A stretch of DNA of 8,183 nt from Pseudomonadota bacterium (GCA_027296525.1 JAPUJA010000316.1:1-8183); one strand, 5' to 3'; shown: positions 1-7,214, counted from the stretch's first letter. The notes: generated by a model not told the origin, from the sequence alone. Numbers and translations: made by a program.

Positions 1-273
1 CTCGAGCGCGAGAATGGCCTCCTCGCGTGCCTGCCCGGCCGCCGCCACGGCGACCAGCTCGCCACGGAGCTCGTCGATTTCGGCTTCGATGTGCGCGCTC
101 TCGGCACCGAGCGAATCTTCACGCGCGCGTTCCCGTTCGAGCGCCTGCTCGACCTTCTCGAGACTGGCGTCGGCCGGCGGCTCGGCGCGGCCCGGCGAAA
201 CGACGGCAAGACCGAGCCCGGCGGCGAGCAGCGCAGCCCGGCAGAGCCCGGACATGTCAGGCGAGCGCCGCAT
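1..273 (-). CDS. EnvC-like murein hydrolase activator, N-terminal part (partial, runs off left edge)
   Basis: This is the first 91 codons of a gene that continues beyond base 1. The product starts with a basic segment (MRRSPDMSGLCR), then a hydrophobic stretch (ALLAAGLGLAVV) and a plausible signal-peptidase site after SPGRA, so it should be exported to the periplasm. The following ~60 residues are rich in Glu, Ala, Leu and Arg with heptad-like spacing, as in a coiled coil. Signal peptide plus coiled coil directly downstream of gpmI is the usual position of the EnvC / M23-peptidase family, which activates cell-wall amidases during division. The C-terminal LytM domain that would prove this lies outside the window. 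The ATG at 273 overlaps the gpmI end by 17 bases; a second in-frame ATG at 255, just past the gpmI stop, is equally possible. Neither has a clear ribosome binding site. The family call is partly inferred from context. Confidence 0.7.
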   Translation of the reverse strand, partial: MRRSPDMSGLCRAALLAAGLGLAVVSPGRAEPPADASLEKVEQALERERAREDSLGAESAHIEAEIDELRGELVAVAAAGQAREEAILALE

Positions 274-1828
274 GCGATTTTTCGGGACGGTTCCGGGCGG
301 TGCCGGTGATGAGCGAACGGCCGGTCATCTCGTCCGAGGGCGCAAGGCCCAAGAGATACAACACCGTCGGCGCGATGTCGGCAAGACGCCCGTCGCGCAG
401 CCCAACCGATCCGCCGCCGACGAGCAGGACCGGCACCGGGTTCGCCGTGTGCGCCGTATGGGGCGACTCCGCCCCCGGCATCCTCATGCATTCGATATTG
501 CCGTGATCGGCCGTGATGAGAAGGGCACCGCCCGCCGTCTCGACCGCGCCGAGGAGCCGAGCGAGGCAGCGGTCGATCACTTCGACCGCGACGACGGCCG
601 CATCGAAGTCGCCCGTGTGGCCGACCATGTCCGCGTTCGCATAGTTGACGACGATGAGATCGAAACGGCCGCCCTCGATCGCCCCGACGACTTTGTCCGT
701 CACTTCGGCCGCCGACATCGCGGGCGCGAGATCGTAGGTCGCGACCTTGGGCGAGGGCACGAAGATATGTTCCTCGCCCTCGAAGAAGCGCTCTTCGCCG
801 CCATTCAGAAAATAGGTGACGTGGGCGTACTTCTCGGTCTCGGCGATCCGAAGCTGCTTGAGACCCGCCTCGGCGACGATCGCGCCGAGCAGCCCCGAAA
901 GCCGCTCGGGCGGAAACAGCGCCTCGAGATGAGCCTTGAGTTTCACGCCATATTCGATCATGCCGAGCGCCGCGGTGAAGGCGAGCGTCTTCTCGCGGGC
1001 AAAGGCGTCGAAGGCGGGATCGAGGAGCGCGCTCAGGATCTGGCGAACCCGGTCGGCGCGAAAATTCGCCACGAGCAACCCGTCACCATCGGCCATGCCG
1101 CGATAGGCCCCGATCGCAACGGGCTTGACGAACTCATCGGTCACGCCGGCGGCGTAGCTCGTCTCGATCGCCGCCACGGCGCCGTGCGCGCGCGCGCCCG
1201 TGGCACTCACCAGATTGTCGTAGGCGAGCGCGGTGCGTTCCCAGCGCCGGTCCCGGTCCATCGCGTAATAGCGCCCGCCGAGCGTGGCGATCCGCACAGT
1301 CAGCGTTGCGGACAGTTCGGCCTCGAAGCGCTTGACATAATCCAGCGCGGAGGCCGGCGGCGTGTCGCGGCCATCGAGCATCGCGTGAACCGCGACGCCA
1401 AGCCCGGCTTCAGCCAGGAGCCGCGCGAGCGTGGCGATATGCCCTTGATGCGCATGAACCCCGCCGGGCGACATCAAACCCAGCAGGTGGCAGGTGCCGC
1501 CCTGCTCCTTCACGCGGGCGATGAAGTCGGCCAGCGCCGGGCTCTTGGCGAGCGATCCGTCGGCGATCGCGGCGTCGATCCGCGGCAGGTCCTGAAGCAC
1601 GAGGCGCCCGGCGCCGATGCTCACATGGCCCACCTCGGAATTGCCCATTTGGCCCTCCGGCAGGCCGACCTCGGCGGAGGAGGCGCCGAGCAGCGCGTGG
1701 GGCGAGCTCTCGATCAGCCGGTCCCAGGTGGGCGTTTCGGCCTGGTCGATGGCATTGTCGGGCCCGGGCGGGGCGTGCCCCCAACCGTCGAGCACACACA
1801 GGACCACGGGCCGATTTTGCCGTTTCAT
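257..1828 (-). CDS. gpmI: 2,3-bisphosphoglycerate-independent phosphoglycerate mutase
   Basis: Cytoplasmic glycolytic and gluconeogenic enzyme that interconverts 3- and 2-phosphoglycerate without a bisphosphoglycerate cofactor, using two Mn ions and a serine nucleophile. With the ATG at 1828 the protein is 523 residues, close to the family norm of about 510. Visible motifs in order: LDGWG (13-17, metal ligand Asp14), GNSEVGH (62-68, nucleophile Ser64), a GVHAHQG loop near 125, DGRDTPP (152-158), YYAMDRDRRWER (187-198), NFRADRVRQ (255-263), KYAHVTYFLNGG (333-344), NADMVGHTGD (398-407), TADHGN (439-444) and HTAHTANPVP (457-466). Together these cover both the phosphatase and the transferase domain, so the enzyme looks intact. 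An upstream in-frame TTG at 1861 would add 11 residues, but family members begin just before the PVVLxxLDGWG strand, so the ATG is preferred. The gene lies 55 bases after rlmH, and its end overlaps the envC-like start. Confidence 0.97.
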   Translation of the reverse strand: MKRQNRPVVLCVLDGWGHAPPGPDNAIDQAETPTWDRLIESSPHALLGASSAEVGLPEGQMGNSEVGHVSIGAGRLVLQDLPRIDAAIADGSLAKSPALADFIARVKEQGGTCHLLGLMSPGGVHAHQGHIATLARLLAEAGLGVAVHAMLDGRDTPPASALDYVKRFEAELSATLTVRIATLGGRYYAMDRDRRWERTALAYDNLVSATGARAHGAVAAIETSYAAGVTDEFVKPVAIGAYRGMADGDGLLVANFRADRVRQILSALLDPAFDAFAREKTLAFTAALGMIEYGVKLKAHLEALFPPERLSGLLGAIVAEAGLKQLRIAETEKYAHVTYFLNGGEERFFEGEEHIFVPSPKVATYDLAPAMSAAEVTDKVVGAIEGGRFDLIVVNYANADMVGHTGDFDAAVVAVEVIDRCLARLLGAVETAGGALLITADHGNIECMRMPGAESPHTAHTANPVPVLLVGGGSVGLRDGRLADIAPTVLYLLGLAPSDEMTGRSLITGTARNRPEKSHAALA

Positions 1829-1883
1829 GAGGGTCTTATAGCCAAAAACATGTGACGACAAAAGCGCCGCCCGCGCGCGCGTT

Positions 1884-2342
1884 TCAGCCGCGGTGATAGG
1901 GGTGGCCCGAGAGGATGGTGCTCACGCGATAGAGCTGTTCCACCAACATGACGCGAATCAGAAGATGCGGCCAAGTCATGGCTCCGAACGAGAGGGCCGC
2001 GTCCGCGCGTGCCTCGAGGGCCCGATCGAGCCCCTCGGCGCCGCCGATCAGAAAGGCGATGACCGGCGGCCCACGCTCGCGCCAGGCATCGAACCGGCGC
2101 GCGAACGCTTCGCTATCGAGCGCCTCGCCCGAAGGATCGAGGGCCACGACGAAGGCATCGCGCGGAGTGGCGTCGAGCAGGAGCCGCGCCTCGCGCGCCT
2201 TCAACTCTGCCGGCGCGAGCTTGCGCTTCTCCTGCACTTCGACGAGATCGAGAGGCCAGGGGAGCCTCCGCACATAGTCGTCGAAGAGCGTGCTCGAGGG
2301 ATCGGACTTGGCCCGGCCGACGGCGACGATGATGAGGCGCAT
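1884..2342 (-). CDS. rlmH: 23S rRNA (pseudouridine1915-N3)-methyltransferase RlmH
   Basis: Small SPOUT-class methyltransferase (152 residues; the family is about 155) that uses S-adenosylmethionine to methylate pseudouridine 1915 in helix 69 of 23S rRNA, acting on assembled 70S ribosomes. The N-terminus MRLIIVAVGRAK, the knot region with FLIGGAEGLD (cofactor-binding Gly-Gly loop), the WPHLLIRVMLVEQLYRVSTI helix and the C-terminal HPYHRG are all the expected RlmH signatures, with nothing missing. The ATG at 2342 is the first start in frame and gives the standard N-terminus; no strong Shine-Dalgarno is visible. The gene follows rsfS after 46 bases that can form a small hairpin. The rsfS-rlmH pairing is widely conserved in bacteria. 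Confidence 0.96.
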   Translation of the reverse strand: MRLIIVAVGRAKSDPSSTLFDDYVRRLPWPLDLVEVQEKRKLAPAELKAREARLLLDATPRDAFVVALDPSGEALDSEAFARRFDAWRERGPPVIAFLIGGAEGLDRALEARADAALSFGAMTWPHLLIRVMLVEQLYRVSTILSGHPYHRG

Positions 2343-2365
2343 TCAGGCGCGGCGCGTCGGGCCGG

Positions 2366-2385
2366 CCGGACCGCCAACGGTTCGG
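2366..2385 (-). repeat. Imperfect inverted repeat in the rsfS-rlmH gap
   Basis: CCG-G-ACCG, loop CCAA, CGGT-T-CGG on the plus strand: seven pairs with one mismatch and a four-base loop. It sits in the 46-base space between the rsfS stop and the rlmH ATG. No T-run follows on the minus strand, so it is not a typical intrinsic terminator. It could be an RNA stability element or chance in GC-rich DNA. Confidence 0.35.
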
Positions 2386-2388
2386 CTC

Positions 2389-2790
2389 TCAAGCACCGGC
2401 GAACGCCTCCTCGCGTGGAACGGCGAGGGCCCAGACCTTTTCCAGATTGTAGAGCGCGCGTATTTCGGTGCGGAAGAGATGAACGATGACGTCGCCTGCG
2501 TCGATCACGACCCAATCGCAAAGGGGAATGCCTTCCACGGGGGCCGTCTCGATCCCGACGGCCTTGAGCGCCTTGGCCAGTCTTTCGGTCATCGCGGAAA
2601 CCTGGCGCTCGGAGCGGCCGGAGACGATCACCATATGGTCCGCGATATCGGTTTTGCCCGCCAGGTCGATGGCAACGAGGTCTTCGGCCTTGGCGTCCTC
2701 GAGACAGGCCTCGATCAGGCCGCGCAACTCCCCGGCCGTCAGGCGTCTCGGCTGTTCGTTGGCGATGGCGCTTGCCCCTTCTGGTTTCAC
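2389..2790 (-). CDS. rsfS: Ribosomal silencing factor RsfS (YbeB/DUF143 family)
   Basis: Binds uL14 on the 50S subunit and blocks joining of the 30S subunit, lowering translation in starvation or stationary phase. Family hallmarks are present in order: AKAEDLVAIDLAGKTDIADH, then MVIVSGRSERQVSAMTERL, then WVVIDAGDVIVHLFRTEIR and ALYNLEKVWA. With GTG at 2790 the protein is 133 residues, slightly longer than the 105-residue E. coli form because of an ~18-residue N-terminal extension. That GTG shares bases with the nadD stop (GTGA, 2790-2787), suggesting translational coupling. The frame stays open to a GTG at 2913, but that would put 41 Pro/Gly/Arg-rich residues over the end of nadD and is unlikely. 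A TTG at 2727 would give 112 residues and cannot be excluded. Identity is certain; the start is less so. Confidence 0.95.
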   Translation of the reverse strand: MKPEGASAIANEQPRRLTAGELRGLIEACLEDAKAEDLVAIDLAGKTDIADHMVIVSGRSERQVSAMTERLAKALKAVGIETAPVEGIPLCDWVVIDAGDVIVHLFRTEIRALYNLEKVWALAVPREEAFAGA

Positions 2791-3425
2791 CCTTGCACCG
2801 GCGCCGAGCCCGCCCGGCCCTCGCGAATCCCCGCCGCGGACACCCCGCTGAGGCGGCCCGGAAAGAAGACCCAGGCCGGCGGCCGGCGGTTGGCCAGGCT
2901 CCTGGCGCGGCACGAGGCCAGACGAAACTTCTGAAAGCGTTTCGCCGCCTCGCTTTCCAGTGCCCTTTTAGAATAGGAAGGACGATCGAAAATCGCAACC
3001 GGCACCGCCTCGAAGATCGCCGTCCAATCCCGCCATTGGGCGATCTGAACAAGGTTGTCGGCGCCCATCAGCCAGACGAAGCGAACCCGCGGATAGAGCC
3101 GCCCGAGGCGCCGAAGCGTCTCGGCGGTGTAACGGCATCCGAGCCGCCGCTCGATCCCGCTCACATGGATGCGCCGATCCCGCGCCATCCGACGCGCGTC
3201 ACGAAGGCGTTCCCCGTAAGCGGCCATGCCCGCCACGGGCTTCAAGGGATTCTGGGGCGAGACCAGCCACCAGACCCGATCGAGATCGAGATCGCCGAGC
3301 GCCAACCGGCTGATATGGAGATGGCCCTCATGGGCGGGGTTGAAGGAGCCGCCCAAAAGGCCGATGCGCGGGGTCCGCCGTTCGCCCCCGGCCCTTCCGA
3401 AAGCGCGAAAGATGTGGCGCGTCAG
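2787..3425 (-). CDS. nadD: Nicotinate-nucleotide adenylyltransferase, apparent CTG start
   Basis: Transfers AMP from ATP to nicotinate mononucleotide, giving nicotinate adenine dinucleotide, the precursor of NAD. Numbered from CTG at 3425 the protein has 212 residues (E. coli NadD has 213). Motifs: RIGLLGGSFNPAHEGH (20-35, nucleotidyltransferase loop with the HxGH signature), WWLVSPQNPLK (52-62), SGIERRLGCRYTAETL (89-104), FVWLMGADNL (116-125) followed by WRDW, FDRPSYSK (146-153), and a C-terminal SAAGIR (196-201) matching the SxxxIR phosphate-binding motif. No ATG, GTG or TTG occurs in frame between the proA stop region and the first beta strand. The only nearby TTG (3356) would delete that strand. 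The CTG overlaps the proA stop as CTGA and has AGG seven bases upstream. Either a rare start codon or a sequence error near the 5' end explains this. Function is well supported, the start is not proven. Confidence 0.93.
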   Translation of the reverse strand: MTRHIFRAFGRAGGERRTPRIGLLGGSFNPAHEGHLHISRLALGDLDLDRVWWLVSPQNPLKPVAGMAAYGERLRDARRMARDRRIHVSGIERRLGCRYTAETLRRLGRLYPRVRFVWLMGADNLVQIAQWRDWTAIFEAVPVAIFDRPSYSKRALESEAAKRFQKFRLASCRARSLANRRPPAWVFFPGRLSGVSAAGIREGRAGSAPVQG

Positions 3426-4699
3426 GGGCGAACCTGCCCGCGACCGCGCACGCGGTACTGGTAGGTGGTGAGCTGTTCGGCGCCCACCGGCCCGCGCGCG
3501 TGAAGTTTGCCCGTCGAGATGCCGATCTCCGCCCCCATGCCGAACTCGCCCCCGTCGGCGAACTGGGTCGAGCAGTTGTGCATCACGATCCCGCTTTCGA
3601 CCTCGCGCAAGAAACGCTCCGCCGCGTCCGCGTCTTCGGTGATGATCGAGTCCGTGTGGTGGGAGCCGTAATCGTTCACATGGTCGATGGCCTCGCCGAG
3701 ACCCTCCACCACCCGAACCGAGAGGATCGCATCGAGATACTCGGTCGACCAGTCTTCTTCCCTTGCGGGCCGAAGGCGCCCATCGACGGCCCGCGCGGCC
3801 TCGTCGCCCCGGAGCTCGCAACCGGCCTCGATCAACGGATCCAAGAGCCGGGGGAGGCCGGGCTCCGCGATCGCCCGGTCGATCAAGAGCGTCTCGGCGG
3901 CGCCGCAGATGCCTGGGCGGCGCATCTTCGCGTTGAACAGCACCTCGCGCGCCATTTCGAGGTTCGCGCGCCCATGGACATAGACGTGACAAACGCCGTC
4001 CAGATGGGCGAACACAGGGATGCGGCTCTCCTCCTTGACGCGCTCGATAAGCCGGCGCCCCCCGCGCGGCACGATGAGATCGATCTCGGAATCCATGCGC
4101 AGCATCGCGCCCACGGCCGCGCGCTCGCGCGTGGGGATGAGCTGGATCGCCGCCGCGGGCAAGCCCGCCTCGCGCAAGCCCACCTCGAGCGCGTCCATGA
4201 TTGCGCTCGAGGAGTGAAAGCTCTCGGAGCCCGCGCGCAGGATGGCGGCGTTGCCCGACTTGAGACAGAGCCCCCCGGCATCGGAGGTCACGTTGGGACG
4301 GGACTCATAGATGATGCCGATGACCCCGATGGGGACGGCGATGCGCGCAATCTCGAGTCCGTTGGGGCGCGTCCAGGAGGCGAGCACCCGGCCGACCGGA
4401 TCGGGAAGCCGGGCGATCTCTTCGAGCCCCGTGGCCATCGCTTCGATGCGCGCCTCGTCGAGCCGGAGCCGGTCCGACATGGCCGGACTCAAGCCCTTGG
4501 CCGCCGCCACGTCCTTCCCGTTGGCCGCGAGGATCGCCTCGCAATGGTCGCGAATCGCCCGCGCCGCGGCTTGCAGCGCGGTGTTCTTCGTCGCGCCGTC
4601 GGCCTGCGCGAGCGATCGCGCCGCGCGATGGGCGGCGCGCGCAATCTCGCCGACCTCGGCCTCGATGCGATCGGCATCGAGCGATTCCAGGGCCCTCAT
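3422..4699 (-). CDS. proA: Gamma-glutamyl phosphate reductase (glutamate-5-semialdehyde dehydrogenase)
   Basis: Second enzyme of proline synthesis: NADPH-dependent reduction of glutamyl 5-phosphate to glutamate 5-semialdehyde, which cyclises to pyrroline-5-carboxylate. Its unstable substrate comes from ProB, encoded next door. With the ATG at 4699 the product has 425 residues, the normal length. Characteristic segments: RIAVPIGVIGIIYESRPNVT (coenzyme-binding region), LKSGNAAILRAGSE, IDLIVPRGG, HLDGVCHVYV, NAKMRRPGICGAAETLL with catalytic Cys265, STEYLDAILSVRVV, and the C-terminal TQFADGGEFGMGAEIGIST. The ATG has GAGG nine bases upstream. An in-frame GTG at 4714, overlapping the proB stop as GTGA, would add five residues and is the main alternative. 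The proA stop at 3424-3422 overlaps the presumed nadD start. Confidence 0.97.
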   Translation of the reverse strand: MRALESLDADRIEAEVGEIARAAHRAARSLAQADGATKNTALQAAARAIRDHCEAILAANGKDVAAAKGLSPAMSDRLRLDEARIEAMATGLEEIARLPDPVGRVLASWTRPNGLEIARIAVPIGVIGIIYESRPNVTSDAGGLCLKSGNAAILRAGSESFHSSSAIMDALEVGLREAGLPAAAIQLIPTRERAAVGAMLRMDSEIDLIVPRGGRRLIERVKEESRIPVFAHLDGVCHVYVHGRANLEMAREVLFNAKMRRPGICGAAETLLIDRAIAEPGLPRLLDPLIEAGCELRGDEAARAVDGRLRPAREEDWSTEYLDAILSVRVVEGLGEAIDHVNDYGSHHTDSIITEDADAAERFLREVESGIVMHNCSTQFADGGEFGMGAEIGISTGKLHARGPVGAEQLTTYQYRVRGRGQVRP

Positions 4700-4710
4700 C
4701 CGTTGCGTCC

Positions 4711-5826
4711 TCACGTTAAGACGAGATCGTCCCGGTGGATCATCTCATCGCGGCCACGGTAGCCGAGAATCCGTTGTATTTCACGGCTTTTGTGGCCCAT
4801 GATCCGGCGCGCGTCGGCGCCCGAATAGGCCGTCAGCCCGCGCCCGACCTCCAGCCCCTGGGCATCCTCGACGATCACCGCATCGCCCCTCTCGAACCGG
4901 CCTTGGACCTCGATCACCCCGGCGGGCAGCAGGCTCTTGCCGTTGGCGAGCGCCTTGAGCGCGCCACCATCGACCACGAAGCGCCCTTTGGGCTTGAGCG
5001 TGCCGGCGATCCAATTTTTTCGGGCCGCCCGGGGCGAGGCCTTGGAGACGAACCAGCTGCATCGCCCGCCCCTCTCGATCGCCGCGATCGGATGATCGAG
5101 CGTGCCCCGAGCGATGACCATGTGACAGCCCGCGCCGAGCGCGATCTTCGCCGCCTGGATCTTGGTCAGCATGCCGCCCGTGGCGTCGCGCGACCCGGCC
5201 GCCCCCGCCATCGCCGCAATCTCCGGCGTGACCTCGTCGATCTCGGGGATGAGCCGCGCATCCTCATCCTCCTGCGGATCGCCGGTATAAAGCCCGTCGA
5301 TGTCCGAGAGCAGGACCAGGACATCGGCGCCCATCATCGCGGCGACCCGGGCGGCCAAGCGGTCGTTGTCGCCGAATCGGATCTCGCCGGTCGCGACCGT
5401 ATCGTTCTCGTTGATCACCGGCACGACGCCCAAGCCGAGCAGGGTGTTGATCGTGCCGCGCGCGTTCAAGTAACGCCGCCGGGCCTCGGTATCGTCGATC
5501 GTGAGCAGAATCTGGGCGACTCCGATGCCGTGGCGCGCGAGCGCCTCCTGATAGGCATGGGCGAGCCGGATCTGGCCCGTGGCCGCGGCGGCCTGCTTTT
5601 CCTCGAGCCGAAGACGCTTCTCGAGGAGCTTGAGCTCGCGCCTTCCGGTGGCGATCGCGCCGGAAGAGACGAGCACGACCTCCTGGCCCCGGCGCCGGAG
5701 CCGCGCGACGTCCTCGGCGAGCGCATCGAGCCAGGCGCGGCGCAGGCGTCCGCTCTCACCCTCGACCAAGAGGCGCGAGCCGATCTTGACGACAATGCGT
5801 TTCGCCTTGGCGAGCCTCGAGGTCAC
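4711..5826 (-). CDS. proB: Glutamate 5-kinase with C-terminal PUA domain
   Basis: First and committed step of proline synthesis: ATP-dependent phosphorylation of glutamate to glutamyl 5-phosphate; in the family the enzyme is feedback-inhibited by proline. Numbered from GTG at 5826 it has 371 residues. The amino-acid kinase domain covers about residues 8-255: RIVVKIGSRLL, VVLVSSGAIATG, PVINENDTV, RFGDNDRLAA, LLSDIDGLYTGDP and TGGMLTKIQAAKIA. A PUA domain follows (about 272-360; GTLKPKGRFVVDGGA, LLPAGVIEVQG, GLTAYSGADARRIMGHKS), as in E. coli ProB. GTG 5826 overlaps the obgE stop as GTGA and has AGGG eight bases upstream. Another GTG at 5835 would add three residues but lacks a spaced ribosome binding site. 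The stop overlaps the alternative proA start, consistent with co-translation of the two partner enzymes. Confidence 0.97.
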   Translation of the reverse strand: MTSRLAKAKRIVVKIGSRLLVEGESGRLRRAWLDALAEDVARLRRRGQEVVLVSSGAIATGRRELKLLEKRLRLEEKQAAAATGQIRLAHAYQEALARHGIGVAQILLTIDDTEARRRYLNARGTINTLLGLGVVPVINENDTVATGEIRFGDNDRLAARVAAMMGADVLVLLSDIDGLYTGDPQEDEDARLIPEIDEVTPEIAAMAGAAGSRDATGGMLTKIQAAKIALGAGCHMVIARGTLDHPIAAIERGGRCSWFVSKASPRAARKNWIAGTLKPKGRFVVDGGALKALANGKSLLPAGVIEVQGRFERGDAVIVEDAQGLEVGRGLTAYSGADARRIMGHKSREIQRILGYRGRDEMIHRDDLVLT

Positions 5827-6857
5827 CGGCCGCACCCTGAGGCCCGGCGCTCTTCCAGGCTCGCCGCGCGCCCCGCCTCGATCACGCGAAAGAGCGCGGC
5901 CATGAGATCATCGAGCCCTTCGCCCGTCGCGCCGGAGATCGGCCAGACCTTGCCCCGGGCCGCCTTTTCGAGCGCCTGACGTTTGCCGGCGATGGCGGCG
6001 GCATCGAGCGCGTCGCATTTGTTGAGCGCGACGATCTCGGGCTTTGCGGCGAGTGCCGCGTCATAGGCGCCGAGCTCATGGCGTAAGGCCCGATAGGCCG
6101 CGACCACGTCTTCGCGCGTGCCGTCGACCAAGTGCAGAAGCACCCGGCAACGCTCGAGATGGCGCAGGAACCGGTCACCGAGGCCCGCGCCCCGATGCGC
6201 CCCCTCGATGAGACCCGGAATGTCGGCGAGCACGAACTCGTCATCGCCCACCGAGACCACGCCGAGCTGCGGGACGAGCGTGGTGAAGGGATAATCGGCG
6301 ACCCGGGGTCGGGCGCGGGAGACGTGCCCGAGCAGGGTGGACTTGCCCGCATTAGGCAGCCCCAGGAGCCCGGAATCGGCGATCAGCTTGAGCCGGAGCC
6401 AGAGCCAGCGTTCCTCGCCGGGTTTTCCCGGCTCCGCCCGGCGGGGTGCGCGATTGGTCGACGATTTGTAGTGGTGATTGCCGAAACCGCCGGTGCCGCC
6501 CCGGGCCAAGACCAGCCGCTCGCCGGGGCGAAGGACGTCGGCGATCACGCTCTCCTTGTCGTCTTCGAGGATTTCGGTGCCGACCGGCAGCTTGATGACG
6601 AGGTCCGCGCCGGCGGCGCCTGTGCGCTTCCGGCCGCTGCCCCCGTGGCCCGTCTCGGAGCGAAAATGCTGCCTGTAGCGAAAATCGATCAGGGTGTTGA
6701 GGTTTGCGACCGCGACGAAGACGACATCGCCGCCCTTGCCTCCATCGCCGCCGTCGGGCCCGCCGCGGGGCACATGCGCTTCACGACGAAAGCTCACGCA
6801 GCCCGCGCCGCCCGCGCCCGCGCTGAGATAAATCTTGGCTTCGTCGAGGAACTTCAT
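5823..6857 (-). CDS. obgE: Obg family GTPase (ObgE/CgtA), 50S assembly
   Basis: Essential GTPase that binds the 50S subunit during late assembly and links it to the stringent response and growth control. The 344-residue protein starts MKFLDEAKIYLSAGAGGAGC and has the glycine-rich Obg fold over about residues 1-158 (GGPDGGDGGKGGDV near 32-45, RSETGHGGSGRKRTG near 66-80, RGGTGGFGN near 119-127). The GTPase domain follows: G1 GLPNAGKS (166-173), G2 in YPFTT (189-193), G3 DIPG (212-215), G4 NKCD (279-282), G5 SGA (308-310). No OCT domain follows; only a short basic tail, normal for proteobacteria. The ATG at 6857 gives the canonical N-terminus, with GAGGG about ten bases upstream. Its stop (5825-5823) overlaps the proB start. 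Position after rplU-rpmA is among the most conserved bacterial gene neighbourhoods. Confidence 0.97.
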   Translation of the reverse strand: MKFLDEAKIYLSAGAGGAGCVSFRREAHVPRGGPDGGDGGKGGDVVFVAVANLNTLIDFRYRQHFRSETGHGGSGRKRTGAAGADLVIKLPVGTEILEDDKESVIADVLRPGERLVLARGGTGGFGNHHYKSSTNRAPRRAEPGKPGEERWLWLRLKLIADSGLLGLPNAGKSTLLGHVSRARPRVADYPFTTLVPQLGVVSVGDDEFVLADIPGLIEGAHRGAGLGDRFLRHLERCRVLLHLVDGTREDVVAAYRALRHELGAYDAALAAKPEIVALNKCDALDAAAIAGKRQALEKAARGKVWPISGATGEGLDDLMAALFRVIEAGRAASLEERRASGCGR

Positions 6858-6904
6858 ATCCCGTGCGCCCTCGGCTGCGACGCGCGACGGGATCTTCGGG
6901 CCCG

Positions 6905-6933
6905 GCAGGGGTTATGCCGGCCGCACCCCCTGC
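6905..6933 (-). repeat. Inverted repeat between rpmA and obgE
   Basis: GCAGGGG (6905-6911) and CCCCTGC (6927-6933) form a perfect 7-bp stem around a 15-base loop that itself contains the palindrome GCCGGC. It occupies the middle of the 96-base rpmA-obgE gap, the largest gap among the genes. No T-run follows on the minus strand, so this is not a standard rho-independent terminator. It might partly attenuate transcription or mark an RNA cleavage site, so that ribosomal proteins are made in excess over ObgE. That role is inference. Confidence 0.45.
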
Positions 6934-6953
6934 GCATCCAGGCGAGCGGTCCT

Positions 6954-7214
6954 TTACGAGCTCGACGGTTCCACGGAAACGAAGGTCCGCCCGCCGGAGC
7001 GCCGGCGAAAGTTCACCTTGCCGGGCAGAAGCGCGAAGATTGTGTGATCGCGCCCGAGCCCCACATTCTCGCCCGGGTGATATTTCGTGCCCCTCTGGCG
7101 CACGATGATGTTGCCCGGCACGACGATCTCACCGCCGAATTTCTTGACACCCAAGCGGCGTCCCGCCGAGTCGCGCCCGTTGCGCGAACTGCCGCCCGCT
7201 TTCTTGTGCGCCAT
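6954..7214 (-). CDS. rpmA: 50S ribosomal protein L27 (bL27)
   Basis: Large-subunit protein whose N-terminal tail reaches the peptidyl-transferase centre and helps place tRNA there. The 86-residue sequence is typical throughout: MAHKKAGGSSRNGRDSAGRR, LGVKKFGGEIVVPGNIIVRQ, RGTKYHPGENVGLGRDHTIF and GKVNFRRR. It begins directly with the mature MAHKK N-terminus and has no cleavable extension as found in Firmicutes. The start ATG at 7214 overlaps the rplU TGA by one base (TGATG) and has a strong AAGGAG eight bases upstream (7228-7223), inside the rplU coding region. It ends with TAA. Confidence 0.98.
   Translation of the reverse strand: MAHKKAGGSSRNGRDSAGRRLGVKKFGGEIVVPGNIIVRQRGTKYHPGENVGLGRDHTIFALLPGKVNFRRRSGGRTFVSVEPSSS

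Noticed and set aside
14..1855. 613-codon open frame on the plus strand opposite gpmI and the envC-like start
   Set aside because: It is exactly antisense to a gene with all GpmI motifs. Its product is Arg/Gly/His-rich with no recognisable fold, as expected from a mirror frame in high-GC DNA.
1829..1861. TTG at 1861 as the gpmI start
   Set aside because: It adds 11 residues not typical of the family and leaves only 22 bases after rlmH; the ATG at 1828 gives the standard N-terminus.
2201..3052. 283-codon minus-strand frame across rlmH, rsfS and nadD, and the 3425-3992 extension of the nadD frame
   Set aside because: Both are Arg-rich off-frame readings of genes whose true frames have full family motifs.
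3500..5979. Two ~415-codon plus-strand frames (3500-4762 and 4735-5979)
   Set aside because: They mirror proA and proB and have Arg/Asp/Gly-rich products with no motifs. High G+C at third positions removes stops from the opposite strand.
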